Origin: Ferrovibrio sp.
GTDB taxonomy: Bacteria; Pseudomonadota; Alphaproteobacteria; Ferrovibrionales; Ferrovibrionaceae
Length of the DNA stretch: 56,163 nt
Assembly (NCBI RefSeq): GCF_002796975.1
Contig: NZ_PEKV01000012.1
Location: 138,619-194,781, forward strand
Direction of reading: 5' to 3'
The notes under the pieces are model-generated. The model saw nothing but the letters and a program-made list of their open reading frames with translations. It searched no databases and was not told where the DNA came from. Position 1 is the first letter of the stretch. Every line of letters begins with the position of its first letter. A program made the position numbers and the translations under genes. Of this stretch, positions 1-8,247 are shown one piece after another.

Positions 1-435
1 GCCGTTGCCGCCGGGCAGCGCGCCATCGGCAGCCGAGCGTGCGTCGAACATCAGCCAGTCGACGGCGTCCTCGTAGTCTTTCGCGGCCTTCAGGTCGGCC
101 TTGGTCGCAACCTTGATCGCCTTGATGATCGGCAGGCCGAAATAGACGCTGATGGCGCGACAGCGTTCTGGCGTCTCGTCGCCATGCAACTGCAGCAGGT
201 CGAGCCGCGCCTTGGCGAGAATCTGGTCGAGGAAATCGGTTTCCGGATCGACGAACAGCCCGACACGGTCGATGCCGCTCGGCACGTTGCGCAGCAGGTC
301 TTCCGCCTGTTCAGCGCTGACATTGCGCGGCGAACGCGGATAAAAGACGAAGCCGACCATATCGGCGCCATGCTCCACTGCCGTGTCGACGGCAGTTGCA
401 TCGGTCAGGCCGCAGATCTTGGTGAACAAAGCCAT
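1..435 (-). CDS. trpF: Phosphoribosylanthranilate isomerase (partial, 3' end outside window)
   Basis: Isomerises N-(5-phosphoribosyl)anthranilate in tryptophan biosynthesis. The minus-strand reading frame starts at ATG 435 with MALFTKICGLTDATA, the TrpF N-terminal signature containing the catalytic Cys (KICG). It continues through FVFYPRSPR and LLQLHGDE to the window edge, so the C-terminal part is missing. It starts one base after the pyrF stop codon on the same strand, so pyrF and trpF are probably cotranscribed. The longer open frames on either strand over this stretch are shadows. Confidence 0.93.
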   Translation of the reverse strand, partial: MALFTKICGLTDATAVDTAVEHGADMVGFVFYPRSPRNVSAEQAEDLLRNVPSGIDRVGLFVDPETDFLDQILAKARLDLLQLHGDETPERCRAISVYFGLPIIKAIKVATKADLKAAKDYEDAVDWLMFDARSAADGALPGGNG

Positions 436-436
436 C

Positions 437-1174
437 TTACGCGGCCCCCGACATGCTTTCTGTCAGTTCCTGCGCGATAGCCTGTGCGCTGGCTTCGGGA
501 TTTGGCGATTCGGTGATCGGGCGGCCAATCACCAGATGGTCGGCGCCCAGTTTCAGGGCTTCGCCGGGGGTCATCACGCGCTTCTGGTCGCCGGCCGCCG
601 AGCCCTTGGGACGGATGCCGGGCACCACCAGCTTGAAGTCCGGGCCGCAGGCCTTGCGCAGCATGTCGATCTCGGTGGCGGCGCAGATCACGCCGTCGGC
701 ACCGTTGGCCTGCGCCATCTTAGCCAGCCGCACGACATAACTGCTGACATCTTCGTTCACACCGATCGCCTGCAGGTCGGCGGTATCCAGCGAGGTCAGG
801 GCGGTGACGGCGAGGATCCAGGGACGCTGGCGCGCCTGATGGGCGGCATCCACGGCCTGACGGATCATGGCCGGACCGCCCGAAGCATGCACGGTCAGCA
901 TCATCGGACCCATGGCGGCGGCGGCCGAGCGCACCGCGCCGGCGGCGGTATTCGGGATGTCGTGGAATTTGAGGTCGAGGAACAGCGGCGTGCCGGCCGG
1001 CAGGATGGCGCGCACTTCCGTCGGGCCATGGGCGGTGAAGAATTCCTTGCCCAGTTTCACCCCGAAACCGGCGGCGGCGGCGGCGCGGGCGCAGCGCGCG
1101 GCGAAGGCCAGTTCAATCGTGTCGATGGCGCAGAAAACCGGAGCGATGCGGCCGGAGAGGGATGTCTTGCTCAT
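437..1174 (-). CDS. pyrF: Orotidine 5'-phosphate decarboxylase
   Basis: Decarboxylates OMP to UMP, the last step of de novo pyrimidine synthesis; cytosolic. The 245-residue product is normal length for the family. It has the catalytic D-x-K-x-x-D motif in LDLKFHDIPNT (D67, K69, D72), a VPGIRP segment and a C-terminal GADHLVIGRPIT phosphate-binding segment. The first 11 residues are variable; the ATG at 1174 is used because no closer start keeps the first beta strand. It lies directly upstream of trpF with a one-base gap. Confidence 0.96.
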   Translation of the reverse strand: MSKTSLSGRIAPVFCAIDTIELAFAARCARAAAAAGFGVKLGKEFFTAHGPTEVRAILPAGTPLFLDLKFHDIPNTAAGAVRSAAAAMGPMMLTVHASGGPAMIRQAVDAAHQARQRPWILAVTALTSLDTADLQAIGVNEDVSSYVVRLAKMAQANGADGVICAATEIDMLRKACGPDFKLVVPGIRPKGSAAGDQKRVMTPGEALKLGADHLVIGRPITESPNPEASAQAIAQELTESMSGAA

Positions 1175-1245
1175 GGGCCGGGCTTATAGCGCAAAGTGTT
1201 GCGGAAGTCTCCCCCCGGCAGTGCCGGCAATCTCCGGATTTCGGC

Positions 1246-2016
1246 TCAATTCCCGCGGGAAACCGCGGCTTTAATCCCGGCCCTGTCGACGGCCCGGCCC
1301 AGGGACTGCCCCAGCGCCGCCGCCCAGCAGGCATAGCCCAGATCGTTCATATGCAGGCCGTCGGGCGTGACCATATCGGCCATCTGCAGGCTTCCGTTGC
1401 GCAGCCAGCCGCGCATGATGTCGAACCGGCGGAACAGGCCGACTTTGGTTTCGGCTGCCAGTTCGGCGAGGATTTTCTGCATCGCCTTATGGTCGGGATC
1501 CTGCAGCACCTTGGGCGCATATTGCAGGTCGATCAGCACGACATCGATTCCGGCCGCCTGCAATGTCGCGATGCCCTGGCGGATATGGGCGCGATACACC
1601 TCGACGCCCTGGGAGCGCAGCACGGCATTGGTGCCGAGCTGCCACAGCACCAGATCTGGTTTCAGATCGACCGCATCGGCGTGCAGTCGCTGGTTCATCT
1701 GGATGACATCCTGGCCGTTGATGCCGCGGTTATGGATCACAGCATCGCCGCCGACCAGCTGGGTCCATCGTCTGCCAAGCTGTGCGGGATAACTATAGGC
1801 CGGATCACTGGCGCCGGCGCCGCCCGTCGAGGATGAACCGAGGGCGACCACGGTGACGGTTTCCCTGCGCGCCAGCCGCGCAGCCACGCGCGGAAGCGGC
1901 TGCCCGAGATCGATCAGCTTTGCAGACGTGACGCAGCGGTCTGTCGCGCCGGCGACAGCGGTTTGCGGTGCGGCAGCCAGCAGCGCCAGCAGGATCGCGA
2001 CGACGATGGAGCGCAT
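1246..2016 (-). CDS. Secreted SGNH/GDSL-family hydrolase (copy 1)
   Basis: Predicted periplasmic esterase or acyl-hydrolase of the SGNH fold, 256 residues. A signal peptide covers about residues 1-23. Block I is ALGSSST (GDS replaced by GSS, nucleophile about S62), block II NRGINGQD around N100, block III LGTN (N130), and block V PDGLHMND with D219 and H222, so the catalytic set looks complete. Its ATG overlaps the stop of copy 2 (TGATG); a GTG at 2019 is the alternative start. It is the last gene of a three-gene set behind an OpgC-like acyltransferase, which suggests de-acylation or acyl transfer on an envelope glycan. The substrate is not known. Confidence 0.82.
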   Translation of the reverse strand: MRSIVVAILLALLAAAPQTAVAGATDRCVTSAKLIDLGQPLPRVAARLARRETVTVVALGSSSTGGAGASDPAYSYPAQLGRRWTQLVGGDAVIHNRGINGQDVIQMNQRLHADAVDLKPDLVLWQLGTNAVLRSQGVEVYRAHIRQGIATLQAAGIDVVLIDLQYAPKVLQDPDHKAMQKILAELAAETKVGLFRRFDIMRGWLRNGSLQMADMVTPDGLHMNDLGYACWAAALGQSLGRAVDRAGIKAAVSRGN

Positions 2017-2756
2017 CACGGTCTGGTTTTTCGGGCTGCAGCGGCGATCATGTCCGCCATCTGGTTCGCCAGGCAGCGGTTCTGTGCTTCCGCCTCGTGC
2101 ATCTGCTTGGCCTGGTCGGCGGTGCGGGAATCGAAGCGGTCCTCTTCCGCCCAGTGCCGCATGATCTCGAAACGCGGAAACAGCACGACATCCTCGGCCG
2201 AGGCGATCTGCTGCATCACATTGTTATAAGGCCCGACATCCACCATCACCGACAGCCGCAGGCGATATTGCGGTGCCACCAGCAGGATGTCGGCGCCATA
2301 ACTCTGCAGATGCGCCAGTCCGTCTTTCAGCGCCTCGGAGAAGCTGTTGATATCGACCTTCTGGGCGGCATCGACATTGCCGGTCTGCCAGATCACCAGG
2401 TCCGGCTGTTTCGATGGCAGGCTCTGGATGATGTCGGCCATCTGTGCCGCCGTCAGTGTCCGCTGCGACAGATTCTCGATCTGCAGCTGGGCGCCGTCGA
2501 GGCGGACGGCCAATGCGTCGTGCAGTCCGGCCGCATAAGAGCGCGGCAGGCCCTTGGCGTTTTGCAGGGATGACGAGCTGCCGAGCACCACGATGCGCAG
2601 CGGCTGGCTGGCCGCAAGCTTGCGCGCCACGCGCGGCATCGCCTGCTCGGTATACAGCATGTCGCCGGGCACATTGCAGCGCTCGTCGGCGGCACGGGCA
2701 CTCGCCGTCCAGAGCAGCAGCATGGCGATGCCGGTCAGAAGCCGACGGGATATCAT
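2016..2756 (-). CDS. Secreted SGNH/GDSL-like protein (diverged copy 2)
   Basis: A 246-residue paralogue of the downstream gene: both begin after the signal peptide with an RC...MPRVA(R)/LPRVAARLA segment and share VVLGSSS and D-L-V-(I/L)-W-Q-x-G. Signal peptide about residues 1-22. The block I serine is S61. Block III reads WQTGNVDA. The usual D-x-x-H of block V is replaced by QAKQMHEAE, keeping H220 but not the Asp at -3. It may therefore be inactive, use another acid, or act as an accessory subunit. The start at 2756 overlaps the OpgC-like stop (ATGA), which indicates translational coupling. Confidence 0.75.
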   Translation of the reverse strand: MISRRLLTGIAMLLLWTASARAADERCNVPGDMLYTEQAMPRVARKLAASQPLRIVVLGSSSSLQNAKGLPRSYAAGLHDALAVRLDGAQLQIENLSQRTLTAAQMADIIQSLPSKQPDLVIWQTGNVDAAQKVDINSFSEALKDGLAHLQSYGADILLVAPQYRLRLSVMVDVGPYNNVMQQIASAEDVVLFPRFEIMRHWAEEDRFDSRTADQAKQMHEAEAQNRCLANQMADMIAAAARKTRP

Positions 2757-3937
2757 GCTTTCACCTCGCCGGCCTTTCGGCCGCTTTCCACCGCCTTGTA
2801 CCATGTCATCAGCGCGGCCAGCCCGACCAGCAGGGCCATGCCGGCCAGGCTCACGGCAAATTGCGCCGCCAGTCCGGGGGCGATTTCGCTCAGCACGAAA
2901 TGGCCGGCGAAAGACAGGAAGATGCCGGCGCAGAAGACATGCAGGGAATGCTGGCCGCACAGGATCAGCAGGCTGCTCGCGCGCCAGCGTAAGAATCCCG
3001 CATCGGGCGGCACCAGCTGTACGACCAGCCAGGCCAGGGCCAGGAAATGCAGCAGCCGCCAGGTGTCCATCTCGGTCTTGTCGATCGGGTAGAGCAGGCG
3101 CTCGATCACATCCGGCACGCGGCTCGACCATTCCGGCCGCAGCCAGCTCAGCACGATCACCAGGGCAAAGATCACATACAGGATGGCGGCGGCGGTAATG
3201 GCTTTCCGCGGCAGACGCCGCCACGGCGCCTGCTGGCGATGCATGGCGCACCAGGCGCCCAGCACGAACAGGAACTGCCAGGCCAGCGGGTTGAAGAACC
3301 AGCGTCCGGCCGGATAGGCCGGCAGATTCCAGTGCGTGAACTGCACGGCGCACCACAGCGCAAAGGACGCCGCCAGCACGATATGAGGGCGCCTCTGCAT
3401 CAGCCACATCACCGGCGGGAAGGCGCCCATCAGCGCGATATACATCGGCAGCACGTCCATGTTGACCGGCCGGAATTTCAGCAGCAGCGCCTGCAGCATC
3501 AGGATATGCGGCTCCTCGAACAGCGAACCGATATTCATTTCCTCGGCGAGGTCGAGATTGTAGCGCGTGGCGAGCCAGGCGATCTGCGCGATGAAGATGA
3601 TGAACAGGAAGACATGCGCGGTGTAGATCTGCCACACGCGCCGCCAGATCCGCGCCGTGCCGATCACAAAGCCCTGGCTCTGCATGGCGGCGCCGTAGGC
3701 CAGCAGCACCGAATAGCCGGAGATGAAGACGAAGGTCTCGGTGGCGTCGGAAAAGCCGTAATTGCGGTTCGACAGCCAGCTGACGGCGTTATTGGGAATA
3801 TGGTTCAGGAAGATGAACAGCAGCGCCAGGCCGCGGAAGAAATCCAGCCGCAGGTCGCGCAGCTTGGCCGCCGGTTTGCCGACAGCAGAAATTCGATCCG
3901 TCGCGGTCATCGCAGGCGCCATCCTCCTGTTCCCCAT
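2753..3937 (-). CDS. OpgC-domain membrane acyltransferase
   Basis: A 394-residue polytopic inner-membrane protein of the OpgC family, whose characterised member succinylates osmoregulated periplasmic glucans. It opens with RDLRLDFFRGLALLFIFLNH and the DATETFVFISGYS segment typical of the family, followed by about ten hydrophobic helices. The N-terminal arginine/aspartate and the FxxH motif are present. The start at 3937 is the furthest in-frame ATG; ATGs at 3922 and 3910 are possible alternatives. It leads a coupled operon with two secreted SGNH hydrolases, a pairing that suggests acyl transfer across the membrane to a periplasmic or exported glycan. The acyl group and acceptor cannot be read from the sequence. 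Confidence 0.85.
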   Translation of the reverse strand: MGNRRMAPAMTATDRISAVGKPAAKLRDLRLDFFRGLALLFIFLNHIPNNAVSWLSNRNYGFSDATETFVFISGYSVLLAYGAAMQSQGFVIGTARIWRRVWQIYTAHVFLFIIFIAQIAWLATRYNLDLAEEMNIGSLFEEPHILMLQALLLKFRPVNMDVLPMYIALMGAFPPVMWLMQRRPHIVLAASFALWCAVQFTHWNLPAYPAGRWFFNPLAWQFLFVLGAWCAMHRQQAPWRRLPRKAITAAAILYVIFALVIVLSWLRPEWSSRVPDVIERLLYPIDKTEMDTWRLLHFLALAWLVVQLVPPDAGFLRWRASSLLILCGQHSLHVFCAGIFLSFAGHFVLSEIAPGLAAQFAVSLAGMALLVGLAALMTWYKAVESGRKAGEVKA

Positions 3938-3991
3938 TATCGGGAGCCGCTAGGATCGGGGCAATCCCTCCCAACGCCTGTCCGAGCGCTC

Positions 3992-5038
3992 ATGTCCCGT
4001 TCCCGACGCCTCCTTCCTTTTGCCGGGCTCCTTCTCGCCCTCTCGGCCGGCCCGGCCGTGGCCCAGGACGCCGCTTCCCTGACCGGTGCCGGCATCCTGA
4101 TGTACCACCGCTTCGGCGAGAATACGGTGCCGAGCACCAATATCCGGCTCGAACAGTTCGATGCCCATATCGCCGAGCTGAAATCCGGGCCCTACCATGT
4201 GATGGGCCTGCCCGAGATCGTGGCCAAACTGAAATCCGGCGAGAAACTGCCCGACCGTGCCGTCGCCGTCACTGCCGACGATGCCTATATCTCCGCCTTC
4301 ACCGAGGGCTGGCCGCGGCTGAAAAAGGCCGGCATTCCCTTCACGCTGTTTGTCGCCACCGAGCCGGTGACGTCGAAACTCCGGGGCTACCTGACCTGGG
4401 ACCAGATCCGCCAGATGAAGGCGGAAGGCGTCACCATCGGCGCGCACAGCCATCGCCATCCCTCGCTGCCCGCCCTCGGCCCCGACAAGGCGCGCGAGGA
4501 TCTCGAAACCTCGATGGCGCTGTTCGAGAAGGAACTGGGCGAGAAGCCCAAACTGTTCGCCTGGCCCTTCGGCGAATGGGATGCGCCGACGCTGAAGCTG
4601 GTGAGGCAGTTCGGCTACAGCGCAGCCTTCGGCCAGCATTCCGGCGTGGCGCACAGCCAGCACGACATGTTCTGGCTGCCGCGCTTTCCGATGAACGAGC
4701 ATTTCGGCAGCGTCGAGCGCGTGCGCCAGGCGCTGAACTCCCTGCCGCTGCCGGTCAGCGATATCGAGCCGGCCGACGTGCTGGTGAAGCTGGGGCAGAC
4801 GCAAAACCCGCCAGTTTTACGCTTTACTGTGGCGCCGGGCGTCGAACGGCTGAACCAGATGGTCTGCTACACCGGTGAGGGCAGGCAGCTGACGCCGAAG
4901 CCGATCGGCGAGCGCCGTTACGAGATGCACGCGCCCGAAGCGCTGAAACCGCCGCGCGACCGCATTTCCTGCTCGGTGCCGTCCAGCCAGCAGGGCCGGT
5001 TCCGCTGGTTCGGCATCCAGTTCACCGTGGCGAAATAG
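3992..5038 (+). CDS. Secreted polysaccharide deacetylase family protein
   Basis: Predicted NodB-homology carbohydrate esterase (CE4-like), 348 residues. Signal peptide about 1-23 (ending GPAVAQ). The NodB domain covers about residues 30-230: ILMYHRF, AVTADDAY (metal/catalytic Asp pair; the usual TFDDG is altered), GAHSHRHPSL (H-S-x-x-H metal ligands) and FAWPFGEWD. About 100 further residues follow with two cysteines and no recognised domain. The start at ATG 3992 gives a proper signal peptide; the longer open frame upstream runs antisense through the opgC-like gene. It is divergent from the OpgC/SGNH operon by 54 bp and may act on the same envelope glycan. Confidence 0.87.
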   Translation: MSRSRRLLPFAGLLLALSAGPAVAQDAASLTGAGILMYHRFGENTVPSTNIRLEQFDAHIAELKSGPYHVMGLPEIVAKLKSGEKLPDRAVAVTADDAYISAFTEGWPRLKKAGIPFTLFVATEPVTSKLRGYLTWDQIRQMKAEGVTIGAHSHRHPSLPALGPDKAREDLETSMALFEKELGEKPKLFAWPFGEWDAPTLKLVRQFGYSAAFGQHSGVAHSQHDMFWLPRFPMNEHFGSVERVRQALNSLPLPVSDIEPADVLVKLGQTQNPPVLRFTVAPGVERLNQMVCYTGEGRQLTPKPIGERRYEMHAPEALKPPRDRISCSVPSSQQGRFRWFGIQFTVAK

Positions 5039-5100
5039 ACTGGGCTGCCTAAAGCCCTGTTCGCCAAGGACTGTTGAACGTTCGGCTGGATTTTGGCGGG

Positions 5101-5220
5101 CCAGTTCGCGCCCGTTCGAGCCCATTCAGGGGCCAGTTTAGTCCCATTCAGAACCTGTTTCGTCCTGTTCCGTCCCGTTAGAGCCTGTTTGAGCCTGTCA
5201 GAGCCCGTTACAGCCAGGCA
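5101..5220. repeat. Degenerate 10-bp tandem repeat array
   Basis: Twelve short units built on the core CC(t/c)GTT recur here. From 5154 to 5214 seven consecutive units are spaced by exactly 10 bp (core starts 5154, 5164, 5174, 5184, 5194, 5204, 5214; the last is degenerate). Five earlier units start at 5101, 5111, 5121, 5133 and 5143, with 10-12 bp steps. Weaker traces reach back to about 5056. Because the period is not a multiple of three and the units drift, this is not coding. The 5039-5337 stretch holds no other feature I can support. The spacing matches one turn of B-DNA. Confidence 0.7.
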
Positions 5221-5337
5221 CGGCACATACAAAGGTATTCACATTGTCCAACAACAAATGAGAACATATAGTGTACATGAGGCGTGGCCGAATGTCCACC
5301 GGCTTGCTAAAAGCGCGGGGCCTGCGCATGGAAAGAC

Positions 5338-6171
5338 ATGACCCCGCTCCGAAAAACCTATCGCATCAACGGTTACGACCTCTCGGTGCTGGAGGCCGGC
5401 GAGGCCAGCGCCATCCCGCTGCTGCTGGTGCATGGCTCGCTCTGCGACCAGCGGATCTGGACCGCGCAGCTGGCGGCCTTCGCCGGGCACGCCCGCGTGC
5501 TGGCGCTCAGCCTGCGCCATTGCTGGCCCGAGACATGGGACGGTCGCGGCGATGGCTATGATATCCGGCAGCATGCCGAGGATATCGCGGCGCTGATCCG
5601 GCAACTCGATGTCGGTCCGGTGCATCTGCTCGGCCATTCGCGCGGCGGCCATGTCTGCTTCCGTGTTGCCCAGCATCACCCCGACAGTCTTCGCACGCTC
5701 ATCCTGGCCGAGCCGGGCGGTCAGCTCGATCCGGTGCTGGCCGATCATGGCGCGCCGCCGCCGGGTGCTGACCTCGGCCAGATGTTCGAAGACTCCGCCA
5801 GGCTGATAGCAGGCGGCGAAACCGATGCCGGGCTGGAGCTGTTCGTGACGGCCGTCGGCGGGCCGAAGGCGTGGAAATATGCCAGCGAGGGCTTCAAGGC
5901 GATGGCGCGCGACAATGCCGCCACCATCATCGGTCAGGCGCGCGAGGCGCGGCTCACTTTCATGAAAGCGGAAATCGAAAGCATCGATCTGCCAGTGCTG
6001 CTGATCGGCGGCGCGCTGACGCGCGGGCATTTCCCCAAAGTGCTGGACGCGATGCAGCGGCTGATGCCCGATGCCGAGCGTGTCACCATCGCCGGCGCCG
6101 CCCATCCGATGTACGAGCAGCGCCCGCAGCCGTTCAACGATGCAGTGCTGGGGTTTCTGGCGTTGCGCTAA
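5338..6171 (+). CDS. Alpha/beta hydrolase
   Basis: A 277-residue single-domain alpha/beta hydrolase without a signal peptide, so probably cytosolic. The oxyanion loop is VHGSLCD (residues 31-37). The nucleophile elbow is GHSRGG with S101. The C-terminal catalytic His is H256 in GAAHPMYEQRP, followed by a short last helix. The substrate cannot be predicted. The ATG at 5338 follows the tandem-repeat region. The 3' end overlaps the convergent HEPN-like gene by 4 bp. Confidence 0.9.
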   Translation: MTPLRKTYRINGYDLSVLEAGEASAIPLLLVHGSLCDQRIWTAQLAAFAGHARVLALSLRHCWPETWDGRGDGYDIRQHAEDIAALIRQLDVGPVHLLGHSRGGHVCFRVAQHHPDSLRTLILAEPGGQLDPVLADHGAPPPGADLGQMFEDSARLIAGGETDAGLELFVTAVGGPKAWKYASEGFKAMARDNAATIIGQAREARLTFMKAEIESIDLPVLLIGGALTRGHFPKVLDAMQRLMPDAERVTIAGAAHPMYEQRPQPFNDAVLGFLALR

Positions 6172-6776
6172 CCAGATTCAGCCCGAGGAAATTTATTCGG
6201 AATTTCAAATTCTATCGGCAGTTCGGGCGGATTGCGATTGTTGGCTACGGCAAGGTAATAAAAGTGAATTTCGTGAAGGAAGGATGTGAGCTGCAATATA
6301 TTGTGCTCAATTTTGACTAGATCAGCAACGCTAGCTAACGATCCCGTATGTCCACTTGGGCCTTTTGAGGCGGTACGACGCCACTCAAACATCTTGTTGT
6401 CGCGCTGTTCTATGCTGTGAGAGTGCATCAATATATTTCTAATTTCGCGTAAACGATTAAATGCCTTGGTCGCAAATTCAATCTTCTTGATGATGGCTTT
6501 GTTTTCTTCAAATTTATTTACCAAATCCATCAATAAGTCAGCGCGCGATTGATTTCCCAAATTCGCAGTGACGGCCATGCCTTTTTTGTAGTCGCCAAAA
6601 TGAGGCCAGATCAATACCCCTAAAATATGCTCGCAATAATTCCAGACTAAAGAAATCTTTCCCAATTGATAAACAGCAAACATTGCCTCTTCAGTGTTGT
6701 GAAAATCGATGTGTGGATTGTGCGATGCTAAAGGCAAGCCCGATTTTCCAAGCTTAACTTTGGTTGGTTTTTTCAT
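6168..6776 (-). CDS. AT-rich orphan protein with HEPN-like R-N-x3-H motif
   Basis: A 202-residue protein of no family I recognise with certainty. Base composition and codon use differ clearly from the neighbours: many AAA, AAT, ATT and TTT codons in an otherwise GC-rich window, which suggests recent transfer. It is helix-rich. Residues 104-119 (KAFNRLREIRNILMHS) carry R113-N114-x3-H118, the R-x4-H arrangement of HEPN ribonucleases. An amphipathic helix with conserved-looking Glu and Trp lies at 29-50 (EEAMFAV...WNYCEH), as in HEPN helix 1. A GGGG-rich ribosome binding site precedes ATG 6776. It lies 42 bp downstream of the DUF4440 gene on the same strand. The HEPN assignment is inference from the motif. 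Confidence 0.6.
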   Translation of the reverse strand: MKKPTKVKLGKSGLPLASHNPHIDFHNTEEAMFAVYQLGKISLVWNYCEHILGVLIWPHFGDYKKGMAVTANLGNQSRADLLMDLVNKFEENKAIIKKIEFATKAFNRLREIRNILMHSHSIEQRDNKMFEWRRTASKGPSGHTGSLASVADLVKIEHNILQLTSFLHEIHFYYLAVANNRNPPELPIEFEIPNKFPRAESG

Positions 6777-6818
6777 AGAATCCCCCCGCGGACTATATTC
6801 TCCAGCGATGGGAAGTTT

Positions 6819-7181
6819 TTACCCCCGCGTCACATGCGCAGCAACGCAGAGCCAGCTGCCATTCGACTGCTTCATCCAGATATCGGTATAGCGCCCGCCG
6901 CCGCGCTGGCCGTCGGGTCTGGTATAAGCCGTGCGGGCATGGATCAGCGCTGTGTCGTTGAGGATGCGGATCTGCACATCCTCGCAGACGAGATCTGGCA
7001 CCGTGGTCGGCCTGGCGATCTGCGCCAGAAAGCCGGTGCGGTCGACCAGCGTGCCATCCGGGTTGGAATTGAGGAAATCCGTCGAGAGATATTGCTCGAA
7101 CCAGCCGGTGTCCGACTCCCGCACGGCGCGGATGTAATTCTCGTTCAGGGTCTTAAGCGCGGCGTGGTCGGATGTGGTCAT
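6819..7181 (-). CDS. DUF4440 / NTF2-like (SnoaL-type) protein
   Basis: A 120-residue cytosolic NTF2-like fold protein. It has the family pattern LKTLNENYIRAVRESDTGWFEQYLSTDF, a turn with NPDG, then R-T-A-Y-T and YTDIWMKQ-NGSWLCVAAH near the end. ATG 7181 is chosen over an upstream in-frame start because it sits eight bases after a GGAGG ribosome binding site and matches the domain boundary. It is divergent from the AraC-type regulator, which may control it. Function within this broad family cannot be assigned. Confidence 0.85.
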   Translation of the reverse strand: MTTSDHAALKTLNENYIRAVRESDTGWFEQYLSTDFLNSNPDGTLVDRTGFLAQIARPTTVPDLVCEDVQIRILNDTALIHARTAYTRPDGQRGGGRYTDIWMKQSNGSWLCVAAHVTRG

Positions 7182-7300
7182 GCAGTTTCCTCCGTTTGGC
7201 CGGTTGATCCTCGGGCCGCGCCTGCGGTTCCGCAAGATTTATCAAATCGCCCCATGCTAGCGTCCGTCTTGTCAGAAACAGACAGTATCCCGGACCCGCA

Positions 7301-8173
7301 ATGGCCAACGTCCACAGTACCGACTCTCTCAGCCAGGCGAGCTATCTGCGCCGCTTCACGCGCGTGATCGAATATATCTATGCCCATCTCGACGAGGCGC
7401 CCGATCTCAACACGCTGGCCGAGGTGGCGGCGCTGTCGCCCTGGCACTGGCATCGCACCTGGCAGGCCGTCTATGGCGAGTCCGTCGTCAACACCGTGAA
7501 GCGCCTCCGGTTACAGCGCGCCGCCGCCGATCTGGCGCATGGCGACCTGGCGCTGGAGGCAATCTGGCCGCGTGCCGGTTATGGCAGCCTTGCCGCCTTC
7601 AGCCGCAGCTTCAAGGACTCTTACGGCATGACGCCGAGCGACTATCGCAAGGCCGGCAGCCATACGCATTTCAGATCATCCCAGACCGCAAAGGAGGGCG
7701 CAGCGATGCCCGAGGTCACCATCCGTCATATCCCGGCCGCCGCAATGGCCGTGGTGCCGCATCGCGGCTCGTATATGGAAATCGGCAAGGCCTTCGAGAC
7801 GCTGTTCGGCACGCTCGGCGCCCGCGGCCTGCTGCGCCCGGGCCTCTGCATGAAGGGTATCTATTATTCCGACCCCACCGCGACTCCGGAAACCGAATTG
7901 CGCTCGGCCGCCGGTATCCTATTGCCTGATGCCGATTTCCCGGTCGCGCCGCCGCTGGAACGCGCTGAACTGCGCGGCGGCGATTATGCCGTGTTGCGCC
8001 ACAAGGGGCCGTATACCGACATGCGGCCGGCCTATGACTGGCTCTATGGCGAATGGCTGGTGCAGTCGGGCCGTGAAGCCGCCGATGCGCCATGCTTCGA
8101 GGATTACCTGAACAATCCGCGCGAAGTGGCGCCGAGCGAATTGCTGACCGACATCTGCCTGCCGCTCAAATGA
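7301..8173 (+). CDS. AraC-family regulator with GyrI-like effector domain
   Basis: A 290-residue transcription regulator. The AraC double helix-turn-helix covers about residues 14-118 (YLRRFTRVIEYIYAHLD through GYGSLAAFSRSFKDSYGMTPSDYRK). A GyrI-like small-molecule-binding domain covers about 135-290, beginning PEVTIRHIPAAAMAVVPHRG and ending with DICLPLK. This N-terminal HTH plus C-terminal GyrI order is that of Rob/SbmC-type sensors of hydrophobic or toxic compounds. It is divergent from the DUF4440 gene across a 119-bp spacer, the obvious target region. Confidence 0.92.
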   Translation: MANVHSTDSLSQASYLRRFTRVIEYIYAHLDEAPDLNTLAEVAALSPWHWHRTWQAVYGESVVNTVKRLRLQRAAADLAHGDLALEAIWPRAGYGSLAAFSRSFKDSYGMTPSDYRKAGSHTHFRSSQTAKEGAAMPEVTIRHIPAAAMAVVPHRGSYMEIGKAFETLFGTLGARGLLRPGLCMKGIYYSDPTATPETELRSAAGILLPDADFPVAPPLERAELRGGDYAVLRHKGPYTDMRPAYDWLYGEWLVQSGREAADAPCFEDYLNNPREVAPSELLTDICLPLK

Positions 8174-8247
8174 TATCGTGACGCTTGCCTGCCAGCCGGA
8201 GGCGCGCGTTAGGATAAGCTGTCGCCATCAGACATCAGCGAGGACAT

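Noticed and set aside
3047-3991. Upstream extension of the polysaccharide deacetylase frame
   Set aside because: It runs antisense through the OpgC-like gene; the signal peptide starts at 3992.
5101-5220. The repeat array as a CRISPR
   Set aside because: Units are 10 bp, degenerate and contiguous, with no spacers and no cas genes nearby.
5093-5341. A short plus-strand ORF within the 10-bp repeat region
   Set aside because: The sequence is repetitive and has no ribosome binding site or family match.
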